The notes under the pieces: model-generated
The model's database searches: none
What the model was told of the DNA's origin: nothing
The model's input: only the letters and a program-made list of their open reading frames with translations
Shown here: in pieces, positions 11,497-22,136 of the stretch
Layout: each line of letters starts with the position of its first letter
How positions within the stretch are numbered: the stretch's first letter is position 1
Source: Diospyros lotus
Lineage: Eukaryota > Streptophyta > Magnoliopsida > Ericales > Ebenaceae
DNA: 64,000 nt
NCBI RefSeq assembly: GCF_014633365.1
Contig: NC_068352.1
Coordinates: 2,534,393-2,598,392 of the forward strand
Direction: 5' to 3'
Made by a program: the position numbers and the translations under genes

Positions 11497-13990
11497 ATGT
11501 GTATATAAGTATGTCTAATTCAAATATGCCAGCAATCTAAAAAAATAGTGTTTTCACTAATTTATATTCAATTCCAGAAAGCAGAAACCTTTTAGTATGG
11601 GAATGTACGTACATACGGGCACATGGTTATAGATGCATAAAGAAAGAAAGAAAAGGACAGGTAGAGATGATCATGATTCATGCTCGGTTCAAATTGAAAT
11701 TTTTCTACTGTAACGCTGCTTTCATTCATTTATTCACATTTAATGCCTCAAAACTATTTAAAAACGTATATCACACTAATATTTTATATTATTATTAATA
11801 GCAATATATATATGCCATAGTATAGTATCATGCATGTAATATTCAGAATATTAACAAACAAACAGTAGATATTAATGTCAACACTATAATGTTCATTATG
11901 ATAATCTATCTAATAAAAGGTTAAAATTAAAAACACAAAAGGAAATTAAAGAGCTAAAACAGAATGTTACAATATTGGTATTAGACTAACATTTTGAGCC
12001 TTACACCTAACAACAAAATCCTTCAGATTGTCCGCCATCTCTAGCTTTTTTTTTTTTTACCAATATTTTATAACATATTATAGCAACCAACTTCTCTTTC
12101 ACCCATCATCATCTTACATTATATATATATATATTATTGTGTATGAGTACATTACTGGGTTGCACATGGAACGGCAGGAAAGAAGAATGGAGAAAGAGGC
12201 TCTATCATTACAATATATTATATATATTCTAGACACATCTCACAGCCTCCATCTTCCCTTTACTTACATTCACATACAAATATCTTATTCCATATATGTA
12301 TTTACTAAAGCAATAAAATCCAATATTATATATATATATATATATATATATTGCATTCGCCAATCCTCACTCACCCACTTTTCCATTCCAATTGCAATTC
12401 CTCTGCAATGCTATTTATTTATTTATATATATATATAATATCGGCAATGCTATTTATTTGTACATGAAACAAAAACATTCTGCACATACAACATAGCACT
12501 TTGACACGATACATACACTTTTTCCTTTAATATTCACACCATTTGCGGCGCTATATATGCAATTTAAACCATTCAAAAATGCAACGAAGATGAAATAAAC
12601 GAAAGTAAATATATATATAAATACCTCTATTATTTTTCAAAACTTTTGTTTCCTTTAAAAAAAACAGAAAATAAATAGCCAACATTCTTTATCATTTCCA
12701 TAATTTTGAAACAAAAAATAGAAACTAAAATCAAAGGTGCAACCAAACACCCTTCTCGACACTTAAATTATACCGCTTCAGACCTATGGGTAGAGTAATC
12801 AAGACTCGCAAAGTCTTTATCCAGCTGCAAAACAAATGTTATCACTGTCAACCTCACAAGCAAGTTAAAGAATATTACTACGAACTGAGAGCAAGCACCT
12901 ATTAAAGCATAAAGCTTAAAGGCAAAGAGAATGGCCTCATCACCCCAAATCTGCTTCAATTACTGTAAAATTGAAGATACATCGAATAGCTGTGTAGAAC
13001 AGGGAAAAACTATGTCCATGGCTGACGAACTCTATGGTCAAAAGCAAGCTAAAACTGAAAAATAAGTTTAGTTTCTCAGGATCTAAAATTAACAGAGTGC
13101 AGAATAGTATAGACTTTAGGTATCTTATTTTCCCAGCAACCAAACAGAGAGCATAGGAAGTGAAAGCAACAGAGAGCGGAAATGAAACTTCTTATGATGA
13201 AGTCGCCAAATATGGAAATAAATCAAAACGAATCTAGGAAGCAATATATATTTCAGGATCCAATGGATAGCCCCGCCAAAAAAAAAAAAAAAAAAAATCT
13301 CGAAATCACCTTCAATCGAAACCTCCAAAACAAGAAAACTTTTCTCAAATTCTTCAAGAACAAAAACACACCAGAGATCCACTATTAAACACAAATCTGA
13401 TAACAAATCTTAGTTATTATGCTCTTATGATATAAATACTTCAAAAGTAAATCACGAAACGTGATTACAAATGCAATCCGATTGACGTTAACCACAAGAG
13501 AGTTCAATACATCCAAAACAATTTTAAATTTCTCAAATGCAAGACTTCAGATTATAATAGAACATCGTTGAACCTTAGGTCAAGAAGAATTCATAAAAAT
13601 ATATAAATATGCATTGATGTAAATAAACAGCTCGAAATGTACCTACCTGGAAGAGAAAAGAGTTCAACCCTTCGCCTTCGATTTGAATATTTGTCAAAAT
13701 TTCTGTGTCTCCGTAAATACGAGAGAGTGGCTGTTGAATCGCTGGCCTGGTAATAGTTTGAAGCTCAAAGAAATAGGCAAATTTGGATTGACAGGAGAGG
13801 CAACTTCAGATTTGGATTTGGTAGCTAGGGATTTGGTAGCAAGGGAAAAGATGTGGGGATTAGGACACAGGAAGAGGCTGTGAAGGAAGATTTTTAACGT
13901 AATGAAGATTATGAAAAAAGAATATTAAGTGCAAAGAGAAAAATTAATAAAAAATATTATCTAATTAGAACTATATATATATTTGGAGGG
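11497..13990. other. CACTA-2 interior of unknown origin, possible captured host sequence
   Basis: No transposon domain is visible. On the minus strand, 13890-13650 looks like a transcribed leader with a good splice donor (CTTCCAG then GTAGGTAC). Further along, TTTGTTTTGCAG at about 12826-12837 is a good acceptor in front of a short open stretch ending near 12770. An A-run lies at 13278-13297 and AT microsatellites at 12120-12440. CACTA elements are known to pick up host gene pieces, and this layout would fit, but I recognise no protein. Confidence 0.3.
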
Positions 13991-14203
13991 AAATATTTTT
14001 GTTGATTTTTTAAACTCAATAACGACTGGATTTTTAATTACTAGTGAGAAATTCAGAAAATTGTTGTTAAAAAATTAATTTTACACCACATTTAGCGAGA
14101 GTGTAACTAAGTTCTCGTTATAATTATGAAAATTATGCTTTTAACGACGGGGTATTTGTCCTCTTGCTAATTTTCTCTCGTTAAAAGCCTTTTTTTTGTA
14201 GTG
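13991..14203. repeat. CACTA-2 right subterminal repeats and terminus
   Basis: Variants of TTTTTAACGACGGGG and its complement (AACGACTGG, TAACGACGGGGTA, CTCGTTAAAAG) lead into the terminal TTTTGTAGTG. They mirror the left end at 10003-10440. Confidence 0.75.
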
Positions 14204-17200
14204 TTCTACATGAGCTTTATTGCGGACCTTCTTCTTTAAAGTGTTGAGAAACCTAAATTATTCGAAAATCTCCTCAATATAAAATAATTTTATTATCTTT
14301 AAAAATTAATGATTCAAATTATATCAGACATACCTTTCAAATGAATACATTCATCTGTATTATACTAGTTCCCCCACCTTTGCTTCGTAAACTAAGTGCA
14401 CTAGGAGATGCTCCATTGGGTTAAACCATCCGGGAGGAAATACACGCTCTAATTTGCATAAAATGATGGGTATATTTTGTTCCATGACATTTAGGTGTTC
14501 AATCCTTAATATTGTTGAGCAAATATATTTGAAAAACTGGCATAATTTAGTGACCGGATTCCAAATTCGATCTGGTAATGCTGCAAATGTTGTTGAAAGT
14601 AATCACTCCATGAGAACATGGCAATCATGACTTTTCAACCCAAATAACTTTGTGTTTCTCATATCAACGCACTTACCTAATCTGGAAACATATCCATCAG
14701 GGAGCTTAAGTTCTTTTATCCACGTAAAAACACTTAACTTTTGTTTCCTTGTAAACGTGTATTGGGCCTTAGGTTTCCAATATTTGCCCCCGCCACGGTC
14801 TATTAGTTCAAGTTCTTTGCGCCTACAATATTTTTTAAGGTCTATTCTAATCTTGGTATTATCTTTAGTTTTTACCTTTCAAATCCATAATTGTATTGAA
14901 AAGATTGTCAAAAACATTTTTCTCAATATGCATGACATCTAAGTTATGTCGGATCAGATTATCTTTCTGATATGGCAATTCCCAAAAAATCCTTCGTTTT
15001 GTCCAATTGTGCTCAACACGATACCCAAGCATCGCACAGTTTTGTAACTGGATGATAGAAGAAAAATTACAGACTCTCTGAAAAATGGTATCTCCAGTTA
15101 ACTGTGGTGGTGGAGAAGAATTATTGACTCTATTTTTTCTAAATGCACTTATATTTCTCCGGAATGCGTGATCCATAGGCAAGAATTGTCTATAACAATC
15201 AAAAAATGACGTCTTTCCACCATACTTTGAGGTTGAAAGTTTTAGTTTTCTCCATAAAATATGGACATGCTAATCGATCTGATGTTATCCAACCAGATAA
15301 CATTCCATAGGCAAGAAAATCATTGACGGTCCACAATAGAGCAGCCGTCATGAAAAAAATTATTTTTAATTGATATATCATAAGTCAGTACACCTTCATA
15401 CCACAACAATTTTAGTTCATCAATTAAAGGCTGTAAAAACACATTTATCTTGTTTTTCGAATTTGATAGATCTGGAATAATAGAAGTCAAAAAAAGAAAC
15501 TCTTTTTTCAAACATAATTCAAGAGACAAGTTATATGGCGTCACAATAACCGGCCAACAAGAATACGGCCGACCTGAATTACAATATGGAGTGAATCCAT
15601 CTACACAAAGACCAAGCCTCACATTTCTAGATCGGCGGAGAAGTTAGGATATTTCTAATCAAAATGTTTCCATGCTTCCCTATCAGACGGGTGAGACAAG
15701 ACACTAGGCTCCCTCCGACTTTCATGATGCCATCTCATGCTCGCAACTGTAACCGTAGAAGCATATATTCTCTGCAGTCTTGGTATAAGAGGCAAATACC
15801 ATAATTTTTTATAAGAAATTTGTTTAAATTTTCCTTTTCCACTTCTTACAGGTTTAAAACGAGAATGGCCGCAAAACTTACAACTCATCTCAGATTCATC
15901 ATCCTTGTAATACAACATACACCCATTTGAACAACAATCAATCTTCTGATTACCGAGACCAAGCTGGGAAACCAAATTCTTGGTATGATAAAAATCAGTT
16001 GGCACCCAATTACAAGTTGGCATTGTTTGATGCATGATTTCACTATATCCACCTTCGGGAATGTTGTAATCAGACTTTATACTCAACATCCTAACTGGAG
16101 CAGAAAGTTCACTTTCTACTTCACAGTTTGAATACAATGGAGCTTGTGCAGTAGATAACATGTCATAAAATGCTTGTGCATTTTTATTCGGTGATTCATT
16201 TACATTGTAAGTCTGATAACCACTTCCAGTACCAGTCTCTTGCATTATATATGGCGCATTTGATGGCTCAGTTGCATCCATTACCATCTGTTCATAGGAA
16301 TTAAACTGATATCTAAAATTGTCTTCTCTATAATATTCATTTTCAACAACCGAATAAGGCACAATGGGCACTTCTTCACCATCGTAAATTGAATGAACTC
16401 ATCGACACCCTCATAAAATTCTCTAGTAATCCCACCCCTTCTTGGGTTACACCTATTATCAATCCACTTACGATGCAACGGAATTTCTATTTTAAATTAA
16501 ATAATATGTATGACAAAAAAAACTATCCTGAAAATTCACAAAACCATCATTTAGTACGTAATTTATAATTGCACTTTCAAACATACACTACTTTAAATTT
16601 TTTACTAAATAACAAAAGTTTAACCAAATAATAACATTATATTTGTAGTTATAATTTTAAAATTGTATTAAATAAATAACTAACTCGACAACTATATTAT
16701 CGGACATTCAACTGTTATATTTAAACATATTATTTATCTTTAAATTAATCATTTTTTACAATTAAACTAAACTAGACCACAAGTTTTTATTTATTTCAAT
16801 TATGTATTATTGTATAATTTTGTTAAAATTAGTCTTCATTAAACCTAAAGTTAAACTCTGCTTAAATCTTGAAACCCACCAATTATTATTAAAAAATTAA
16901 AAACATATATTTAATATTTTAAATTTATAATATATAATTAATAAAATTAAAAAATTAAATTATTTTAATTTCTAATAAGAGATTTAATAAAAAATAAAGT
17001 TAGAAAATTAGGCTCTATTCTTAAGAACAAAACTAATACACAATTTTTTTTTTTGTGAATAATTATTTTAATTAAAATTAAAGTCAAAATATCAAAATTA
17101 ATTAAGAAAATATTGATTTGGCCCTAAAAAAATTATTTAACAACCAAATTTGTAGTAATATTAATAACTTAATAAAAATTTAATATAAATTATTTTACAA

Positions 17201-18621
17201 ATTTAAATTTTATTCCAAATTTATAATTAACCAAACTCCTGTGAACCAAAGCCCTAGCCACACCACCTTTAAAACCCTAATTTTGATTATTATTAATTTA
17301 ATTAAAATTATATATTATTATCTTATTTTATTAAGATTATACATTTAAAACCTCCATTGTGCAAAATAATTTTATTTAATCCTACTAAAATTATTTAACT
17401 ATATTATTAATATTAATAAGATAAAAATTTATAATTAAAATTTTATTTAAAATTTATTTTTAAAACACTCACCCATCTGAACCCTTAACCGGCCCCATTT
17501 TATTATTTAATTATAATTTTTAATAATTAAAATTAAATTTATAATTTAAATTTAACATTAATTAAATCTCATATATCTTATATATCCCAAAACATGAGAC
17601 ATGTAAGAAAATTATATAACTCTTCAAACTTTGCCATTAATTTTTGGCATCGCAATTCATTAGCATTGAAAAATATTGAGTATGAGATAAATTAATTTGA
17701 TACCTCATAACCTTCACAGTCACATGTCAAACATAAATAAAACTTCACAACTAATGTCAAATATAAATTAATTTATGAATTTTCTGCAAGCAATTGCAAT
17801 TATAATGGGATCAATATGAAATATTCCATAGAATTATTTCATGTTTGATTCCAATGCTTGTCGTGCCAGTGGCTAGAGCATTGAATTGAATGATCACATC
17901 ACAAATTAAATCATTTTTCAGTTACAAATTAAAACACATCATAAATTTTAAATTAAAACATTTAAGAATCCACTCATTTAATGTTTTCATTTTAGTTCTA
18001 ATGTTTAATATTTTGATTTCTCTTTAATTCTAATTTGCCCAAATAATATTGATTAAACTTTCAACGAGTTAAAAACTAAACAAAATCACATAATATACAT
18101 ATATTATTAAAAATTAAAAGTCCTATTCTTATTATTCATTCTATGTGTCAAAAAAATGAAATTAAAAATAGTTTCATCCACAAAAAAATTTAAGATAAAA
18201 AAAAATCTGTTTTAACTTGGAAACAAAATAAAATTTCAGACGAAATTTTACTAAAAATTTTAATTTTTTTAAATTTGTTTAAAATCATTATAAAATTTAT
18301 ATCTATTTTTAGATTGAATAATTATTTTTGATATTAAAAATAATAATTAAAAAAACTCTTATATTTTTTGATTTACAATTTTTTTTATCTATTTAAAATA
18401 TTATCTACCTATTTTTATTCATTTCTCATCTTCCTTATAATCTAAAATCTAACGTATAAAAGGCACAGAAAGAAGAAACTCTAATTTTTCCTCAGTTAAA
18501 ACTCTTACTAATTATTTAAATTCTTATATTAAAACTCCTATTTTTATTCATTTATCTTATTTTTAATCATTTCACTAATTATTTAATATAATATTTTTTA
18601 TATTAAACTTCTATTTTTAAT

Positions 18622-18855
18622 TTAACCCCCACTGCCCGTCCCCCACAGTCACTAAGTTTTTAACTATATATTATTCTAAATTTAATTTATTTATTCAAAT
18701 CACAGAATACATAATAATAATTTAAACAAAATATATCATAACCCCCGCCTAACAGCTACCCCACCCCCCACACAGTCACTAAGTTTTTAACTATATATTA
18801 TTTTAAATTTAATTTATTTATTTAAATCACATAATACATAATAATAATTTATACA
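18622..18855. repeat. Tandem duplication, about 120 bp x 2
   Basis: Two copies of a block with CACAGTCACTAAGTTTTTAA followed by an AT-rich tail, separated by a C-rich variable piece. A few substitutions separate the copies. Confidence 0.75.
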
Positions 18856-19024
18856 GAATAATATCATAATATATATAATATATAACAATAATAAACATTC
18901 AATATTGTAATTTACTACTTAACATAAATAACAGAAATAAATAACAATAATTAATATTATAATACCAGTTAATTAATATTATAATAAATATTAACATTAA
19001 TGGTTAACAAAAATATTAACGTTA

Positions 19025-19200
19025 ACAACATTAATAGAAATATTAATATTAATAACTATTTACAACTTAACAATTAATCAAATAGTAGCTATTATGTAAA
19101 CAGTTAAAAAAAATATTAACATTAACAATATTAAGAAAAATGTTAACATTAACAACTATTTACAACTTAACAATTAATCAAATAGTACATATTATGTAAG
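19025..19200. repeat. Tandem duplication, about 110 bp, AT-rich
   Basis: Both copies contain AACTATTTACAACTTAACAA and TTAATCAAATAGTA with a TATTATGTAA end. No function is apparent. Confidence 0.7.
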
Positions 19201-20060
19201 AAACATTCAATATTGTAATTTAAATTTTAAATAATTAACAACTAAAAATAAAAAATACCTTCAAATCTTGATGAGTTTCGAATGTAAATCACACTAAAAT
19301 AAAACCACTATCGCGATTTCAATGAGAGTTAGAGTGGGAGAATGAGAAACGGAGAAGAGATAAAGCAAGAGGAAATGAAATTAGGAGGAAAAGATCACAC
19401 TTGGAAGAAATTGCAGAGAAGAGATGGAAAGGATTGGAGGGAGAGGGGGAAGTGATGTTCTACCCTTGTGTTTAGTTTTGATGATAAAAAATAATACCTT
19501 GTTTTATCCTTAAGTCATGAGTCAAGTCTATGGTTTTCAACAAAAATCAATTTCAAGTACTTTGTTAAAATGAAATCCAAAAGATTTATGATTTTCTATA
19601 ATTAGTTGGAAATTTGCAAAGTCAATTATTTAGTCTTAAAAGAATATCTTAAAATGATTTTCAAATTAGCTTTGAAGTCGTTGGTCAACATAGAGCTAAA
19701 ATTGTTCTAAGGCAAAAAACCAACTTGAACATAAATGTGTTTGATGAAAATCCAATCTTAAGTATGAAAAATCATTTATGTTAATCTCATACTTCAAAAT
19801 AAGCTTTCATATTTTGAAACGTGTATGAAAGGTTTTGCCTTGAAACTTAATCGTATGAAAAATCATTTAGTTCATGCATCATGTCTTGAAACTCATTTTG
19901 ATAACGTTTCAATATTTTTTCTAAGTCTGGAAGACTAGCACCTTATAAGGAGACATATATGAAAATGTTTTAGTTTTAGAAAACTAACTCCCGATAATTC
20001 AATAGTTAACATTCATTAGTGATAAAATGATTTTTAACAATTTTTTCAAGAAATAGAAAG

Positions 20061-20286
20061 TGTAATACCCCGAGAGCCCAGAAAAGTTAGAATATATCGA
20101 GGATAGTATAAGAAAGGAAACAATACCAGCTGGATACCTTTTGGGCTGAATGTTGGCAAAGAACTCCCAAGTTAAGCGTGCTTGACTTGGGGCAATCCAT
20201 GGATGAGTGACCCCCCTGGGAAGTTCGTGTAGGCCCATCAGGGTAAGTTGTTCCGGTCCTTCCTATCGCTCGAACGGGATGTTACA
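20061..20286 (+). repeat. Cassandra 5' LTR
   Basis: 226 bp, TG...CA ends. The 5S-like segment runs from about 20123 to 20230, with AAGTTAAGCGTGCTTGACTT (A-box region, from 20169) and GGATGAGTGACCCCCCTGGG (C-box region, from 20201). It has GAGTGAC where the 3' LTR has GGGTGAC. Confidence 0.95.
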
Positions 20287-20288
20287 AG

Positions 20289-20300
20289 TGGTATCAGAGC
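20289..20300 (+). other. Cassandra primer-binding site
   Basis: TGGTATCAGAGC, complementary to the 3' end of initiator tRNA-Met, two bases after the 5' LTR. Confidence 0.9.
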
Positions 20301-20460
20301 CGACCCTTGGTGAAGGCGGTCCAATGAGGGCGGGGAGTGGCGCCGGGGCTTGAGGGCCTGTACAAGGAGCGGCTTCTGGCAGGCTTCTAGGATGGCAGCC
20401 CCCAAGGGGAGAAGGTCTGGGACCAGTTGTAAGGTCGCATGACGAGGACGTCATGTGCTT

Positions 20461-20473
20461 AAGGGGGGGAGAA
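20461..20473 (+). other. Cassandra polypurine tract
   Basis: AAGGGGGGGAGAA lies directly in front of the 3' LTR, as expected for the plus-strand priming site. Confidence 0.85.
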
Positions 20474-20699
20474 TGTAATACCCCGAGAGCCCAGAAAAGT
20501 TAGAATATATCGAGGATAGTATAAGAAAGGAAACAATACCAGCTGGATACCTTTTGGGCTGAATGTTGGCAAAGAACTCCCAAGTTAAGCGTGCTTGACT
20601 TGGGGCAATCCATGGATGGGTGACCCCCCTGGGAAGTTCGTGTAGGCCCATCAGGGTAAGTTGTTCCGGTCCTTCCTATCGCTCGAACGGGATGTTACA
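20474..20699 (+). repeat. Cassandra 3' LTR
   Basis: 226 bp and the same length as the 5' LTR, with a single substitution seen (GGATGGGTGAC here, which matches the plant 5S C-box better). The 5S-like part spans about 20536-20643. Confidence 0.95.
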
Positions 20700-20990
20700 G
20701 AAAGTGTATATCTTAGAGGTGGTAAAATCACAAAATCCTAAGTTCCTACTAAAATCCAAATTCTACTTTTTTATTCTTATGGATTTTGATTTTTTTGATA
20801 TTTTTATTGAATCCAAATGGGGGGTACTTTCTTATTTACATTTATGTATTAAAGTAAATGGAAGGTAAAATATAAATTAAACAAAATGAGGACATTTACT
20901 TAAACTAAAGAGTAAATATGTGGTGATGTTTTGTATTAATCAAGTGTGCTTCTATATGTTATCTGTTAAGTTTCTAGATTTTCCAAGAAG

Positions 20991-21326
20991 ATAGTCGACT
21001 ATGTTGTTTAGTGCTGTCGACTATGCATAAGGATAGTCGACTATGCTTGTTTAATCTGTCGACTATATATGGCCTCTGTCGACTATATTTCATTCTGTCG
21101 ACTATTGTGTAAGGATAGTCGACTATACTATTTCATCTGTCGACTATGTTTGTTCATGAATTTCAAAATTTTCTTTGTAATTTTTGATCTGTCGACTATG
21201 TAAAAGGATCTGTCGACTATGAGAGGTTTTGGTTGAGAAATAGTCGACTATGCTTTTCTGTCTGTCGACTATGACTAGTTTTATTTGATAAAATAGTCGA
21301 TTAACCTATTTTCTCTGTCGACTATG
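20991..21326 (+). promoter_or_regulatory. Array of 14 GTCGACTA-type motifs in solo LTR 2
   Basis: Fourteen copies of GTCGACTAT or close variants (one reads GTCGATTAA) occur within 336 bp, preceded either by ATA (giving the palindrome ATAGTCGACTAT) or by CT. Most neighbours are 19-23 bp apart, about two helical turns, and the intervening bases are not conserved. The array ends about 110 bp upstream of the TATA box. This layout fits a repeated enhancer in the U3 region, comparable to repeated boxes in other Copia LTRs; that role is inference. Confidence 0.6.
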
Positions 21327-21434
21327 TGTTTCACAGAAACTTACAATGGCTAGTTTTTTTAATCTCGAACGACTAGTTTCTCATTCTCCAACAGTCACAA
21401 ACGGCTTCATTTCTCTTCAATCTTGTGGGAAGCT

Positions 21435-21442
21435 TATAAATA
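21435..21442 (+). promoter_or_regulatory. TATA box of solo LTR 2
   Basis: TATAAATA, downstream of the GTCGACTA array and upstream of a long leader-like region, as expected for the U3/R boundary of a plus-strand LTR. Confidence 0.6.
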
Positions 21443-22136
21443 CAAGTCATGGATAACCAAGAGAAGGCTAATGGACGGGAACAAATTGATTTGAGCTTAC
21501 ATTTTATATTCATTTGTATTTACAGTGTTCTGTGCTTTCATTGTTATACTTTTCTCTCCAAGGCTTCGTTCTATTATTGTTAATACATTCATTTAAGCCT
21601 TGTTTAATCTTGAGAGACATTGTAACTAAGAGATTCATCTCTTAGATTCTCTCTCATTCTATATTTCTTATGCTTCCTAGCTTGTGTAGCTAGAGGGCCC
21701 ATTTTGAGTGTGAGGTTTTGTATTTCCTAACTAGGTGCTAGAGGGCTTGCTTGTATAAACAAGAGGTTGTAATTTCTAGTCTTGGACTAGAGGATCTACT
21801 TGGTTTAAGTAGGGGGTTTTAGTGGATGGTTTGAAAAATCCTTAGTGAGGAGCTAAGGTAGTGGATTAGGCTTGGTTAAGCCGAACCACTATAAATCCTT
21901 GTGTTTTCTTATGCTTGTGTTCTTTGATATATTTATCTTTCCAAACATTTCATTATTCCTCACTCGGTTCTCATATTTATCTTTGTTCATTTGTCATTTT
22001 TATGGTTTACGCTTTAAAACTCTAAAATCTCAATCTGTATCAAAAAGTTTTTATTTTAAGTTCTATCATTTAAGTTTTTAAAATAACCAATTCACCCCCC
22101 TCTTGGTGTGTGCCATAGAACCTATTTGTTCTAACA

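Larger units (their letters stand above)
10003..14203 (-). mobile_element. CACTA-2: 4.2-kb deleted CACTA nested in CACTA-1
   Basis: It begins CACTACAAAAAAAAAGAG and ends CTTTTTTTTGTAGTG, flanked by a perfect 3-bp TSD TTC (10000-10002 and 14204-14206). Subterminal repeats of the TTTTAACGACGGG type fill 10020-10440 and 14020-14190. They differ from the TTAGCGACGG motif of CACTA-1, so this is a separate family. It keeps only the first part of a transposase gene and about 2.4 kb of other sequence. The insertion is exactly within the transposase reading frame of CACTA-1: the host codons read ...KAHVE before it and, with one GAA copy removed, GFIYEAY after it. Confidence 0.9.
8743..16480 (-). pseudogene. 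CACTA-1 transposase (Transposase_21/TnpD-like), broken and split by CACTA-2
   Basis: The catalytic transposase of CACTA-1. The N-terminus is near 16478 (start of a transposase-associated domain, MHRKWID). A Transposase_21 region follows at 16371-14900, with Cys-rich NGCMLYY and CKFCGHSRF motifs and the MRWHHE motif near 15730. Later pieces include GLCVDGFTPY, AALLWTVNDF and MPMDHAFRRN. A DUF4218-like segment reaches 14204, where CACTA-2 interrupts it. The gene resumes at 10002, runs through a DUF4216 block (9501-8962), and ends in an Asp/Glu-rich tail with TGA at 8743-8745. Defects seen: a frameshift near 16370, a stop after EAWKHFD at 15655, frameshifts near 15625, 15340 and 15190, a TGA where Trp is expected near 9560, and a stop after EEHF at 8962. 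Confidence 0.8.
16481..19452. other. AT-rich interior of CACTA-1
   Basis: Very AT-rich, without an open frame worth reporting. It holds two local duplications: a unit of about 120 bp at 18622-18735 and 18757-18855 (shared CAGTCACTAAGTTTTTAACT), and a unit of about 110 bp at 19025-19200 (shared ACTATTTACAACTTAACAAT). The last 130 bp before solo LTR 2 are purine-rich and may be leader sequence of the CACTA-1 transcript. Confidence 0.5.
20061..20699 (+). mobile_element. Cassandra TRIM (LTR with 5S rRNA-like sequence)
   Basis: A terminal-repeat retrotransposon in miniature: two 226-bp LTRs (TGTAATACCC...GGATGTTACA) around a 187-bp interior without coding capacity, flanked by a perfect 5-bp TSD GAAAG (20056-20060 and 20700-20704). 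The LTRs differ at one base that I can find. Each contains a 5S rRNA-like segment with A-box-like and C-box-like promoter parts, the hallmark of Cassandra. A primer site matching initiator tRNA-Met and a G-rich polypurine tract are present. It depends on proteins from other elements. It sits inside solo LTR 2 and is one of the youngest insertions in the window. Confidence 0.95.
19453..22136 (+). mobile_element. Solo LTR 2 (Copia-type) with a Cassandra inside
   Basis: It begins TGATGTTCTACCC and ends TTGTTCTAACA, flanked by a perfect 5-bp TSD GGAAG (19448-19452 and 22137-22141). No primer site, polypurine tract or coding region is attached, so it is a solo LTR left by recombination between the LTRs of a full element. 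Without the nested Cassandra it is about 2.04 kb. The TTTTGATGATAA-like start and the CACCCCCCTCTTGG block near the end resemble large Copia (SIRE/Maximus-like) LTRs, an assignment from memory. A TATA box (21435-21442) and an upstream array of GTCGACTA motifs mark the plus strand as the transcribed one. Confidence 0.8.

Noticed and set aside
20123..20230. A 5S rRNA gene
   Set aside because: The match is partial and located in both LTRs of Cassandra; it is the element's own 5S-like sequence, not an rRNA gene.
21000..21330. A CRISPR-like array in solo LTR 2
   Set aside because: Regular short palindromic repeats are present, but the repeats are only about 10 bp, the spacers about 10 bp, and this is a plant LTR promoter region.
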